Below, piece after piece: positions 51,382-62,562 of a stretch of DNA of 64,000 nucleotides. Location: NCBI GenBank assembly GCA_001592805.2, contig CP051141.1, forward strand, positions 124,001 through 188,000, written 5' to 3'. The notes beneath the pieces were generated by a model. The model worked only from the letters and a program-made list of their open reading frames with translations. It had not been told where the DNA came from and did no database searches. Each line of letters opens with the position of its first letter. The stretch's first letter is position 1. Made by a program: the position numbers and the translations under genes. Source of the stretch: Peltaster fructicola (taxonomy: Eukaryota; Ascomycota; Dothideomycetes).

Positions 51382-52337
51382 AAAGAGTACAACGACGGTC
51401 TCGTCGGTCAAGACGGCGTGGTATACAGAAAGGATAACAAAACCTCTTTCGATCTTGCGACCCGAGCGAGCTCTGGGGCTGAAGGACGGACCTGCAGAAC
51501 CTCGTTAAGGGCGCCTGGTTGTCGGCTTGATGTCGTATAGTTCACGAAAAGAAGACAGGAGCCCTGCATGGTGCACTGTATGACAGAGGCCTTAGCAAGC
51601 AGATCCTACGTACTCTAAGATCAGATGGCTTGTACAATAGTACTATATGGATACTTTCTAACAATCTGAACTTCGATCTGTGTGACCGTGTTCACGGTTA
51701 TAAGCTATCGCCTGCCGACTGCTTACAGACATCCGGTGTTTCCTCTGTGCTCGCAGCCAAGCCTTGCAGCAAGCGTATGCGAGACGTCTATCAGTAACCA
51801 GGTAGAACCTGAGATCGGGATTTCCTCCATCCATTGACCTGACGCACAGCGTGTTACCGAACTTGCTTCTTTTGATGCTCCTGATCAACACGATCCGTAG
51901 GAGGGGCCATGGGCGACATTTGCAGAGACATGAGCCGCGCCAATGCTGCGATGTCCACCGTAGCGACTCGCAGTGACTCGTTCTATCACCAGAAGTCAAT
52001 TCATGCTGTACCCGGGATATGTCGAGCCAGCAGCCGGTGGCTTGCATGTGAGCGCGTCATTTCATCCCACGTTATATTTGGAGCCTCGAACTTAGCTCCT
52101 ACCACAAAGACGTCCTTAAACACCGACATTTCATCTTCGCACCTATTCTACTGCTGACCTCCTCTTTTCTCCGTTCACATTCCCAGCGCAAGGTATAGAT
52201 CACATTTTCAGCATTATCATACAGACTCGATTGGCAACAAGGATGCGCATTCTACCATGATAGACTCGAATTTTGTAGTTTCGGGAACAGCAGCAGCTGG
52301 ACAAAGGGACACATAAGAGACGAAGGCTTCAGTCGCG
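51382..52337. other. Intergenic, 956 bp
   Basis: Between NDUFB3 and the carrier gene, both plus strand. ORFs up to 129 codons on the minus strand lack domain likeness. The stretch 52080-52190 is CT-rich and suits a promoter or leader. No RNA gene or repeat recognised. Confidence 0.4.
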
Positions 52338-53359
52338 ATGCCTCGTGTCTATCCACCGATCGAGGGCAAGCAAGCTGGCATTGCAATCTCGCCATCGATC
52401 GTCGAGTCTATTGCTGGTTTCACGGCCGGCACCATTTCCACCTTGGTTGTTCACCCTTTTGATGTGATCAAGACACGACAACAAATCGTTAATGGCGATC
52501 GCTCCAGCAGCTGGCGGGTCATGAAAGAGATTGCGCGGGAAGCAGCAGTGGGCAGGCAAAGAGCTGGATTCATGCGTGATAGCGCAGGCATTGTACGGGC
52601 ATTCTACAGAGGACTTATGCCGAACATGATCGGCAACAGTGTCTCTTGGGCATTATACTTCATGTGGTATGGGAACATCAAGGACTTGGTGCGGAGTACG
52701 AGAGGAAGCACGCAGCTCACATCCAGCGACTACTTCATTGCGAGTGGTCTCAGTGGCATCCTCACAGCCATTTTCACGAATCCGATATGGGTCATCAAGA
52801 CGAGAATGCTGTCGACAGCTCGCGATGCTCCAGGCGCATATCGATCGATCTCTCACGGTACAAAGGAGCTTTTCAAGCGAGAGGGCGTACGAGGCTTTTA
52901 TCGTGGTCTGCTACCATCATTGTTCGGTGTCAGTCATGGCGCCATTCAATTCATGGCTTACGAGCAACTGAAGAATCACTGGGCACTTTCCAGACCTGGT
53001 GGCAAAGATGGCCTGACGAATCTGGACTATCTCAACCTCAGCGCTGTGAGCAAGATGTTCGCAGGCAGTATCACATATCCCTACCAGGTTGTAAGGGCTA
53101 GACTGCAGACCTACGACGCCAGTGACAAGTATAAAGGAGCACTAGACGTTGTGAGAAAGGTCTGGGCTAAAGACGGCCTGAAGGGCTTTTACAAAGGGTG
53201 CGTACTGGAGCCCTCGATTCAAGAATGAAGCTGACAAGATGCAGACTTGGTCCTAATCTAGTGCGTGTCGTGCCATCAACTTGTGTGACTTTCTTGGTGT
53301 ACGAGAACACCAAATATTATCTTCCTAGATATCTGGAAAAGGAGAACGACGAATCCTAG
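52338..53359 (+). CDS. Mitochondrial FAD/folate-type carrier (Flx1 family)
   Basis: A member of the SLC25 carriers in the inner mitochondrial membrane. Exons 52338-53197 and 53245-53359 (47-nt intron, GTGCGT..TGCAG) give 324 residues. Three tandem repeats each show the carrier motif: HPFDVIKTRQQI, TNPIWVIKTRM and YPYQVVRARLQ, each followed by a GFYRG/AFYRGL/GFYKG segment. The Trp in NPIWVIKTR is typical of the Flx1/SLC25A32 (FAD and folate) and pyrimidine-nucleotide carrier branches. I favour Flx1, which moves FAD across the membrane, over a nucleotide carrier, because repeat 3 lacks the pyrimidine-carrier pattern I would expect. Substrate needs a tree or transport assay. Confidence 0.85.
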
Positions 53360-54466
53360 AACAAGACGAGAGGTATCGTTTGTCGACGACATGTGCATTG
53401 GTTTCCCGGTTGGTATGGCATAGCGAGGGAGCACAGGAGCATAGCTGCATGGTTCGGCGTTATGTTTGGATGTATACAAACGTAGACCTCTTCTCGTAGA
53501 TGGTCCTAGGCTATAATAAAAGTGTACAGTACTGTCCTAGAGGATTATATCGATCGAGACATTCTTACCAGATGCACTCATTGACAACGGACAGTTTTGA
53601 GCTGCTGACGTCCTCTATTGTATTGTGCACTGATCCCTGCAGATCGAAGCATAGAAGGTAGACAGGGCTGGAGCATCTCTTGGTGTCGTGCCTTCGCTAC
53701 TGCTGTCCGTCCGGCAATACCCCCCAGGATCGGTAGCGCTGCTGAGGTGCCTGATCTCGCAACGACAACATAGCATCGTGGACAATTGCCTGCTTGCTCG
53801 TGAAGGACCAAAGGCAGCTTGCATCTTCGTACTCACTTGGCAGGCTACGACTTGTCGTGTCGTCTCATACTTTGACAAATACAGCCTCCTGGCCACTGAT
53901 GCTCGTAAGGACCTTCGAATATACTCACCACAATGTCCCGAGAAGTCCCGAACGATCTTGAGGTCATTCTTCATCGAAGTCGCTGCTCCGTGAGATCCTC
54001 TAGTAGAGACTATTCTGCGGGACATATGAAAGCCCACAATCCAGACTCCTCATAATGTTATGCTCAGCATGAATGGCATGCACATTAGTTGTAGTAGATC
54101 CGTCGCTGCACAAGGTGAAATTATCCAGAGCAGCTGCAGCGATTCATCATAAACGCCGAAGCTGAAGCTGAAGCTGAAACAGAATATCGACCTGGAGTGA
54201 CACGAGACGCTGTGCCTCTGCTCGGGCGCTTGAATGTAGGTACATGTATTGCGATGTACTCCGAAAGGTGTGAGGTCTCGCGAGATCTCGTCAAGTGGGG
54301 TCCTAGAATGCCCCTCTTGGCCCGAATGTGTTGTGTTACGGGTACATTACTATTGTACACCTTTTTGCTCAACACCACCCTCTCTATCTCATCCAAACAC
54401 GATCGCAATCACTCTCTGAACCTCTAGAACCTCAACACTCATCACATTAACTCACAGCCTGTCAAA
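53360..54466. other. Intergenic, 1.1 kb
   Basis: Between the carrier and malate dehydrogenase genes. No convincing gene. A short GAAGCT tandem lies at 54158-54178. The last 120 bp before 54467 is rich in C, A and T and suits a strongly expressed metabolic gene promoter. Confidence 0.4.
54158..54178. repeat. Short hexanucleotide tandem (GAAGCT)
   Basis: About 3.5 copies of GAAGCT in tandem. Non-coding; a minor microsatellite. Confidence 0.7.
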
Positions 54467-55557
54467 ATGGTCAAGGCTGGTAGAGTGAATGCAAGCCTGA
54501 AACCTCACGCGAAGCTATACTGATCCCATCACAGTTGTCGCCGGTGCATCTGGAGGTATTGGACAGCCTCTGTCGCTGCTCCTCAAGGCCTCCCCAGTCA
54601 TTGATCACCTATCCCTCTACGATGTCGTCAACACACCTGGTGTCACCGCCGATCTCTCCCACATCTCCTCCGTCGCCAAGATCGATGGTTTCCTCCCAGA
54701 GAACGATGGCCTGAAGCACGCCCTGACAGGTGCTGACATCGTTGTCATCCCAGCTGGAATTCCTCGTAAGATCGACAAGAGATGAATCAGGACAACATTG
54801 ACAGGAAATAGGCAAGCCAGGAATGACTCGTGACGATCTCTTCAAGATCAACGCTGGTATCGTCAAGGGACTGATCGAGGGCATTGCCCAATACTGCCCA
54901 GATGCCTTCGTACTCATCATTTCCAATCCAGTCAACAGCACTGTCCCAATTGCCGCTGAGGTGCTCAAGAAGGCCGGAAAGTTCAACCCACGAAAGCTCT
55001 TCGGTGTGACCACTTTGGATGTCGTCCGTGCCGAGACCTTCGTCCAGGAGTTGACTGGCCAGCAAGACCCAGCTAAAACCACAATCCCAGTCGTAGGAGG
55101 ACACAGTGGCGAGACCATCGTTCCTCTCTTCTCCCTCGCAAAGCCATCTTTCAACATCCCAGCCGACAAGCTCGATGCATTGGTCAACCGCGTGCAGTTC
55201 GGAGGTGACGAGGTCGTCAAGGCCAAGAACGGAGGCGGTTCTGCTACTCTGTCAATGGCATACGCTGGTTTCCGATTCGCCGAGAAGGTCATCAAGGCCG
55301 CCAAGGGCGAGAGCGGTATTGTCGAGCCAACCTTCGTCTACCTTCCAGGTGTTCCAGGTGGTGAGGCAATCGCTAAGGAGACTGGTGTTGACTTCTTCTC
55401 GGTGCCAGTCGAGCTCGGCCCAGAGGGTGTCAAGCAGGCACACAACATCCTTGGTCAGGCCAACGACTACGAGAAGAAGCTTCTCGAGAAGGCTAAGGCT
55501 GACCTTAAGGGCAACGTTGAGAAGGGTGTCCAGTTCGTTGTCAACCCACCACAGTAG
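54467..55557 (+). CDS. NAD malate dehydrogenase, cytosolic type
   Basis: Interconverts malate and oxaloacetate with NAD(H). Exons 54467-54479, 54535-54765 and 54812-55557 (55- and 46-nt introns) give 329 residues. The first exon codes only MVKA plus one base. The Rossmann loop [17 protein letters not shown] begins at residue 5, leaving no room for a mitochondrial presequence. Catalytic and binding marks: [16 protein letters not shown] (mobile loop arginines), [15 protein letters not shown], the proton relay in [13 protein letters not shown], and [16 protein letters not shown]. The C-terminus VVNPPQ is not a peroxisomal SKL signal. I infer the cytosolic or shuttle enzyme. The codon pattern, rich in C-ending codons, suggests high expression. 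Confidence 0.95.
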
Positions 55558-55848
55558 AGTGACCTAGGAGAGAGCTAGCTCGTAGATCAGTCATGCATAC
55601 CCGGGTCTTACGAGGCATGTGTAGCCACTTATATAGCATGTAGCATGCAAAAGTCTTACCATGAGCATATTCTGGTTGTTGAAGTAGCTCGGTGATGCTC
55701 GTAGCCATCTTGGCATGCTGTGCTTGTACCGTGGATCTCTTCCTTGATGTGCTCGTGTGTTGCACATCTCTCACACTGCATCTGTGCGTGCTATGGTAGC
55801 AATGGTGAGCTGGTCATGTGGCCCGATATCCTGTCCCGAGGGCATTCC

Positions 55849-56683
55849 TCAAGGCTTCGTGGTCTTCATTTTCAGATGGAAGATGGCAGCAGGCACCTCA
55901 TTAACGTCTGCGGTGACTGTCACATCAACTCCCAACCCTGATAGAGCGCCTCGAATGACACCGCACGGAAAGTAACAGAACTGCCGTCGTCAGTACTGTA
56001 CAAGCTCGACCGATGAAACTCACAGTTTGGGCTCTCTTGTTTGCTTCCTCTGTCGCTCGTGGTCCACGCCTCATATCGAGACTCATCTTTGCCATTGGTG
56101 GGAATTTATTGTCTGTGAGCACAAAAACGCCTCTGTGGTTTGTCTTAAGGTTGTCGATCTGCTTCTTGAACAGCAAGATCCATAGATCTTTGCAGATGAA
56201 CTTGATCGCATCGAGTGGTGATTGTGGTCGTGGTTTATTCACCGAGAACCTGCTCTAAGTCAGTCTGGTTAACAGCGTGCTCCTTGGGATATCGTACCGC
56301 TCCACGAGTCCTTGACCAACACGATATCCCATCTGGTCAAGCTTCCAGAACAACGTGTCCCGCACGTCGTCGTCAACCGCTCCTGCCAGCGTCGTTGTGT
56401 CTGCAGTAGTGTCCTTCGTGGAGTCCACGACCGAGGAAGCAGCATCGATCTGCGACTCTGGGTTGTCCTGGGTAGCCGTTGTGGAAGCATTGCGGATATG
56501 AGGTGCTTTGTGGAAGGATTGACTTCGCTTGTATTCGTCTCTTATATTCTGCTCTCGCGCATGTATCCTTTCCACCATTCGTTGTGCGAGCGGCACCAAT
56601 TCGATCAGCAAGAAGTCGAGACAGGAGGTGGCTAGAACTGGCTCGAGTGGTAGTGGCTCGACTGGCGCTGCTGGCTTCGACAT
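55849..56683 (-). CDS. TRS33: TRAPP complex subunit Trs33 (TRAPPC6)
   Basis: Trs33 is a core TRAPP subunit; the complex is a Rab GEF and tether in ER-Golgi and endosomal traffic. Exons 56683-56298, 56249-56024 and 55980-55849 (48- and 43-nt introns) give 247 residues. Family marks are WKLDQMGYRVGQGLVERF, DAIKFICKDLWILLFKKQID, NLKTNHRGVFVLTDNKF and the last-exon block FCYFPCGVIRGALSGLGVDV. A Ser/Thr-rich insert of about 50 residues (about 55-105) separates the N-terminal helix from the core, as in other filamentous fungi. Both introns are supported by phase and by joining conserved motifs. Confidence 0.93.
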
Positions 56684-57231
56684 TGTTGCGGTTGGGATAT
56701 GAAGGAAGATCGACGGCTGTCAGTCCTGCGATCTACGGAAGAGTGGCCTCGTGAATCGCGTGTTACTTGTCATGCATTCGTCTTTACGCGCAGTGGTTGT
56801 GTGATGTATAAACAGCGACGTCAGAAGCTACTTTGGTAGGTTGGCAACTCGAATGTCATCACAGCCGTCTCTTAGAATGTCGATGGCTGAGGTGAAGACT
56901 TGTCCTGTCATCGCGATAGATTTGACGTTAAGACATGACCCAACAGCTGCCTCGACTGAGTATGTAGTCTGACGATGCTGTTTGTCAATCGAGCAAAAGA
57001 AGGGTCACAATGAGGGCGTACTACATTACAAGAGCATTGATGGTGGTACATAGTACATTCGTCCGCTAAAATGCATGATTACTTCGCTGAGCAGTATGAC
57101 TGTCTTAGCAGATCGAGCAGCATTGCTCTTGTCTTACAGAAGAATTTGAATCATGACCGATCTTCGTCGTGATGATGCAGCGCAAGTCGATACGCTCAGC
57201 CGCGAGGACCATCGCGCCATGACTTATCATT
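56684..57231. other. Intergenic, 548 bp
   Basis: 5' side of TRS33 and 3' side of SF3A1. Nothing gene-like or repetitive was recognised. Confidence 0.45.
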
Positions 57232-58794
57232 CTATGGTGGCTGCTGACCATAACGCTGGTGGAGATTCTGAATCTGGGCGTTGAGATCGGTAGTGTTCTG
57301 TCCATTCTGTATGCCTCCTGGAGCGCCATTCACGCCCTGTGGTGGCGGCACTCTCTTCGCTGCACTCTCAGCATCTGGCAGAGCACGACCAGTGATCGGA
57401 TCGAAGAGATCGGTTCTCTGACTTGCCAGTCGCTTGAGGTTGTTGGCAACGTCTGCGGTACTGAGGTTGGTGGTGCTGGCTCGCTGCTGGGCAATTTTGC
57501 TCTGCTCACGCCAGCGAGGGTCCAACAACTCGATACGTATGTGTTCGGCCATTTCGGCGGTTGGTATGCTTTGCTTGCAGTTTGGACACAAAGACATTGC
57601 CGTGGCTGCAGTCTTGGCTTGTGCGCGAGGAACGTAGTTCTCGCGGATTTTCATGGCTGGAGCGTTGCGCGCGGCCTCTTGTGCAGCACGGACACGCTCG
57701 CGATCAGCTTCGATGTTTGCCATACGCGAGTTCGGCTGGAACGGAGGTGGCATGCCTTGGACCTGTGGTGGAGGGTAGCCTTGGACAGGTGGAGGAGTTG
57801 GATAGTGGTTCTGTGGCGGGTACTGGCTCTGTGGGTGTTGTGGTGGTGGCTGCTGACCGTATGGCTGGCCGTAGTTGTCGAAGGTTGGAAACGCCTCTTC
57901 GATACGGCGGCCGGGATCGATCGACATTGCAGCCTTCTGCTCGAGACTTGCTGACTGGAGGTCATTGAGCCTAGGTGGTGGAGGAAGGTAGGCATTCTCA
58001 TCGCGCTCGTCGAAGACGACAGTCTCAACAATTATGAAGTCTGCCCAGTCAATCTGTGCAAAAGCCACGGCTTCTTTCTCTGCCTTCTCTTCCTTGGCAA
58101 TCTTCTGAGCCTCTTGATGCTTGACCCATTCTGCTCGCTTCTTGGCTCTTTCTAGAACGTTTGGACGGTTCTTCACGTTGTCCTCAAGTTGGATGATTCG
58201 CTTCTTCTGTGGTCTGCCGTCTGCTGCCGCGCCGTTGATGAGATTGCTGTACTGGTCGAGAAGTCTGCTGTAGTACTGGTAGTATGTGTGTTGTGGTCGC
58301 AGAAAGTGGAACTGTGGGTTAGCTGCCTCGCGCTGCGACAACTGTGTCATCCAGTGGCGTCCATTCTTTGCAACGAAGAGCGCAGTGAGCTTGATGACTT
58401 CCAGATCCTGGGAGCTGATCTGCGGCATGCGCGCGCTGAATGTGAAGTCTTCAGGCTTCTCAGGACCCTTGCTTGGTTCCCTGCCAGCGAACGAGACTTC
58501 ATTGATACGTCCTGCTGCCAGGGCATTGCCAACGCCAGCCTTTAGCTCGCTTAATCGCCATCGATAATATGGTTCGTATGGATCACCGGCATCCAAGAAA
58601 GTCATACGCGTTCCTATGCTCGCCGAGTTCTGTCTCACCTTATCCTCGTACAACGGACCGCTGCGTGCAACATAGCCGGCTGTCGTTTCAATGGTGCTGC
58701 GGATACCTCGCGGCGGCACCGTGAGGTTCGATGGAGCGCGCGCGGCGATGTCCGCGAGAATGGCTTCTTTCGCATCGTCCGTCGTGTTCGCCAT
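57232..58794 (-). CDS. Splicing factor 3A subunit 1 (SF3A1/Prp21)
   Basis: SF3A1 is part of the U2 snRNP 17S particle and helps bind the branch site. One exon of 520 residues. Two SURP (SWAP) modules: the first around IETTAGYVARSGPLYEDKV and YEPYYRWRL (about 35-85), the second around VIKLTALFVAKNGRHWMTQL and QYYSRLLDQY (about 130-190). A charged helical segment follows (KKRAEWVKHQEAQKIAKEE), then the SF3A3/SF3A2-binding block AFAQIDWADFIIVETVVF. A Pro/Gln-rich linker (about 300-365) precedes a C-terminal conserved region (CPNCKQSIP, IELLDPRWREQ, RTDLFDPITGR). The ubiquitin-like domain of animal SF3A1 is absent, as in many fungi. Confidence 0.93.
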   Translation of the reverse strand: MANTTDDAKEAILADIAARAPSNLTVPPRGIRSTIETTAGYVARSGPLYEDKVRQNSASIGTRMTFLDAGDPYEPYYRWRLSELKAGVGNALAAGRINEVSFAGREPSKGPEKPEDFTFSARMPQISSQDLEVIKLTALFVAKNGRHWMTQLSQREAANPQFHFLRPQHTYYQYYSRLLDQYSNLINGAAADGRPQKKRIIQLEDNVKNRPNVLERAKKRAEWVKHQEAQKIAKEEKAEKEAVAFAQIDWADFIIVETVVFDERDENAYLPPPPRLNDLQSASLEQKAAMSIDPGRRIEEAFPTFDNYGQPYGQQPPPQHPQSQYPPQNHYPTPPPVQGYPPPQVQGMPPPFQPNSRMANIEADRERVRAAQEAARNAPAMKIRENYVPRAQAKTAATAMSLCPNCKQSIPTAEMAEHIRIELLDPRWREQSKIAQQRASTTNLSTADVANNLKRLASQRTDLFDPITGRALPDAESAAKRVPPPQGVNGAPGGIQNGQNTTDLNAQIQNLHQRYGQQPP

Positions 58795-59208
58795 GGTGTT
58801 GTGTCAATGTTTGGAGTGCTGTTGTTGAATTTGGAAATTGATGATGGAAGGTATAGTTCGTTATCTCTCGGATCTAAGCGTAGATCCAAGGACCCCTAGC
58901 TCGAGCTGGTTATTGGTTCCTGCCCTGGCTCTCCTTGCGCGTCGTATTCATAGAGCTGAGGTGTATGAAAGGCCACCTTTACGCAACAACTTTTTCGCAC
59001 CCCATCATCAAGTTCAACGAACCCTTTTGTTCGTGGACTGCCTTCTAAGGCCTTCTTGTCACTCTTTCAATGATACCTTCATTTCACTGATCTCGACATT
59101 TGATCGGATCTTGATCGTCAGCCTTACTCGTGAGGCTTTGGCGCTGCATCACCACGATATTCTTGGAGCGATATCGACTCGTCACAATCCCACACAGACA
59201 CTGTAGTC
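58795..59208. promoter_or_regulatory. Divergent intergenic region, SF3A1 / PMT2
   Basis: 414 bp between divergent start codons. Contains CT-rich and TTTC-rich stretches near 59000-59100 suited to the PMT2 leader. No specific sites assigned. Confidence 0.45.
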
Positions 59209-62073
59209 ATGGCGCGAACAAAGGCGGCCAATGGATCAGCTAATCATGCCTCGACGTCGGCGCAGCAGAAGAACACAATGGCACAGACGAGTGCCTTGAA
59301 ACCACCTTATCCAAAGTACGACTACACTTCACATGGCGTTACGAACAACAGCATTTTCAAGTTGAAGCAAAGAGATTGGGAAGTGCTGGGTGGTCTCACG
59401 CTGATAGCACTTTTCGTGCGGCTGTTCCGAATTTATCAACCACCTTCAGTCGTTTTCGACGAGGTGCACTTCGGTGGATTCGCGAGCAAGTACATCAAGG
59501 GAAAGTTCTTCATGGACGTACATCCACCTCTGGCGAAGCTTTTGATCACTCTCGCTGGTTGGCTTGCTGGTTTTGATGGAGAATTCGATTTCAAGGACAT
59601 TGGCAAGGACTATCTGGAGCCTGGTGTTCCATATGTGGCTATGCGACTGCTCCCAGCCATCCTGGGTGTCTTGTCCGTGCCTGTCATGTACCTGACGCTC
59701 AAGGTTGTTGGTTGCAAGAGCACCACCGCTGCCTTTGGTGCTGCATTGGTCACATTTGAGAACGGTCTGATCACTCAGTCGAGGCATATCCTGCTAGACT
59801 CTCCTCTAGTCATCTTCACTGCTCTCACAGCACTCTCGTGGTTCTCCTTCATTAACCAGCACGAACTCGGACCAAATCACGCGTTCACGCCATCCTGGTG
59901 GTTCTGGCTCGCAGCCAGTGGCCTCTGCTTGGGTGCGACTGCAAGTGTGAAGTGGGTTGGCTTGTTCACCATCGCGTGGGTCGGCTCTCTTACCGCACTG
60001 CAACTCTGGGTCTTGCTGGGCGACACCAAGAATGTCACACCAAGAATCTGGTTCAAGCACCTCTTTGCAAGGATATTCTGTTTGATCGTCATTCCAATCA
60101 CATTCTACATGGCTATGTTCGCTATCCACTTCGTGTGTCTGGTCAACCCTGGCGATGGAGACGGCTTCATGAGCAGCGAGTTTCAGTCGACTCTGAACTC
60201 GAAGGGCATGGCTGATGTCCCTGCTGATGTCGCGTTTGGTGCACGTGTTAGCCTGCGCCACCACAACACCCAAGGTGGCTACCTGCACTCGCACTCGCAC
60301 ATGTACCCAGAGGGTAGCAAGCAGCAGCAGATCACGCTCTACCCTCACAAGGACGAGAACAACGTTTGGCTTGTCGAGAATCAGACTCAGCCCATCGATT
60401 GGGCAGTTGATCCTACCGGCAATACCAGCATTGCTGGTCCATTGGCTTGGGACAAGGAACAGCCAGAGCTCGTCAAGGATGGCGCACTCATTCGTCTTTA
60501 CCACATTATCACTGATCGCCGTCTTCATTCCCACGATGTTCGCCCACCCGTCTCAGATGCCGAGTGGCAGAACGAGGTCTCTGCTTACGGCTACGATGGC
60601 TTTGAGGGCGATGCCAACGATCTCTTCCGTGTCGAAATCGTCAAATCAATGTCCGATGGCAAAGAAGCCAAGGAGAGACTCAGGACTATCCAGACCAAGT
60701 TCAAGCTGGTACACATCATGACCGGCTGCGTGCTGTTCTCACACAAGGTAAAGCTTCCAGAATGGGGATTTGAGCAGCAGGAAGTCACTTGTGCCAAGGG
60801 TGGCACTTTGCCAAACTCTATCTGGTATGTCGAGAGCAACGAGCACCCAATGCAAGGCGAGGATGCCGAGAAGGTCAACTACCGCCACCCAGGCTTCTTT
60901 GGCAAGTTCTGGGAGCTCCAGCAAGTCATGTGGACCACCAACTCTGGTCTCACGGAATCGCACGCATGGGATTCGCGACCACCATCTTGGCCAATTCTTC
61001 AGCGTGGCATCAACTTCTGGGGCAAGGATCACCGCCAGATCTACCTCATTGGCAATCCGATCATTTGGTGGTCTTCCACAGCTGCCATCGCACTATACAT
61101 TGTCTTCAAGGGTCTTGCTGTTCTCCGATGGCAACGCAGCTTCGACGACTACCAGCATGCTCTGTTCAAGCGCTTCGATTATGAGATCGGCATGTCAGTT
61201 CTTGGCTGGGCTTTCCACTACTTCCCATTCTTCCTCATGGCTCGTCAGCTCTTTCTTCACCACTACTTCCCAGCACTGTGGTTCGCCATCATTGCGCTTT
61301 GCCAGGTCTACGATTACATCTTTAATCGTGTGAAGGGCTTCGGTGTCAAGGAACGACCTTTCATCGGACGTACTGCAGCTGTGATCTTCCTCGCCGCCAG
61401 CATTGTCGTCTTTGCTCTTTACGCACCACTTGCATATGGCGGTACCTGGACCAAGGCAGAGTGCAACAGAGTCAAGATCTTTGATAAGTGGGATTGGGAC
61501 TGCAACAACTTCTTGGACAACGTAAGTTGAGACTGTATCGTATCGTGTACACTGCTAACGACTTCCCAGTACAGCGAGTATGCAAACGTAGTGACTACAG
61601 GATCCGGTGCGGTGCAGACACAGCCAGCTGCACAGGGACCAGCTCCACCAGTCGCTGAGGATCCAAAGAAGGAGGTCAACGTCACTCCTCGCGGCAATGA
61701 GCCAATCATCCAGAGCACGGAAGAGAAGATCGAATATCGCGATGAGCACGGCAACCTGTTGAACGAGGAGCAAGTCAAAGCTCTCGAAGGTAAAGTGTCG
61801 TTCTCTACACGCTACGAGACACGCACAAGACTTGTCGACGAAGCAGGAAATGAGATTGTTGCACCAGACGGAGAAAGTTCTAGCTTCGCTGGCACGATCG
61901 CTCATGGTGAGAACCCCGAGACTGCTGGAGAGGATGTTGCCAGCGCCAAGCCGCCAAATGCCAATGCCGACCAGGACATTGAAAAGGAGAAGTCTGTCGA
62001 TGCCAACGGAGGTGCAGCTGAGCCTGAAGAGGCTGCTGAGCCTGCTGATGCCACTGGCAGAGATGAGCTGTAG
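59209..62073 (+). CDS. PMT2: Protein O-mannosyltransferase, PMT2 family
   Basis: PMT2 enzymes transfer mannose from dolichol-phosphate-mannose to Ser/Thr of secretory proteins in the ER, usually as a Pmt1-Pmt2-type dimer. Exons 59209-61521 and 61570-62073 (48-nt intron, GTAAGT..GCTAAC..CCAG) give 938 residues. The catalytic acidic pair lies in VVFDEVHFGGFASKY (about residue 83). The membrane-embedded GT39 core is followed by MIR motifs with LHSHSHMYPEGSKQQQITLY (about 360) and VTCAKGGTLPNSIWYVE, then further membrane helices. The second exon codes an acidic tail of about 165 residues including EYRDEHGNLLNEEQVKALEG, seen in other filamentous PMT2 proteins, and ends RDEL, an ER-retrieval-like tetrapeptide. 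Confidence 0.95.
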
Positions 62074-62562
62074 ATCAAATGAGCAGGATTGTGTACGATA
62101 TAGCAAAGCAGCATAATAGACCTTTGGGGCAAATCATGAAGTCTTCCTTCTAGTGAAGTGCACCTAGATGGTTGCACTGAGCAGTATGTATACCCTACCC
62201 ACTTGTGCATTCTCCTATGCAAGTTAGGCGAGCTCCTCGAATTGTATTGGTACGATCATCTGCGAGGGGAGGAGCCGCATCAGACGAACATCCGTGGCGC
62301 CAACTTCTATTCATTTGCTCCACCACAAACACACTCACTCAGGTAGCGTTAGCATTATATCCTCTCGCAAGCCCACCTGTCACAATGGTCAAGGAGTCTA
62401 TTTCTCAGTCTTCAGTAGCTCATGACGTCAATGACCTCGGCCACCGCCTCTTCCGTATGTTAACGCGTCTGTTTCCTTATTTCGCTTACAAGAACAACAC
62501 CCCTGTCGTTGCAACGTCTCGACTGCTGTGACCTGTGTGCTGTAATCAGTGCTATTGCAATC
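62074..62562. other. Intergenic, 489 bp
   Basis: Between PMT2 and the GMC gene. An ATG at 62385 opens a 23-codon frame ending at a good GTATGT (62455), which could be a 5' non-coding exon or an upstream ORF of the GMC gene; its phase does not join the signal-peptide frame. Confidence 0.35.

Noticed and set aside
55555-55600. Possible stop-codon read-through of malate dehydrogenase to a peroxisomal signal
   Set aside because: The extension after TAG would be only about seven residues (S-D-L-G-E-S then stop) and does not end in an SKL-type tripeptide.
59806-60534. Minus-strand ORF of 242 codons
   Set aside because: Antisense shadow of the PMT2 catalytic region.
62385-62454. First coding exon of the GMC oxidoreductase
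   Set aside because: Its phase does not join the frame of the signal peptide at 62563 through any acceptor I found; the ATG at 62563 already gives a complete signal peptide.
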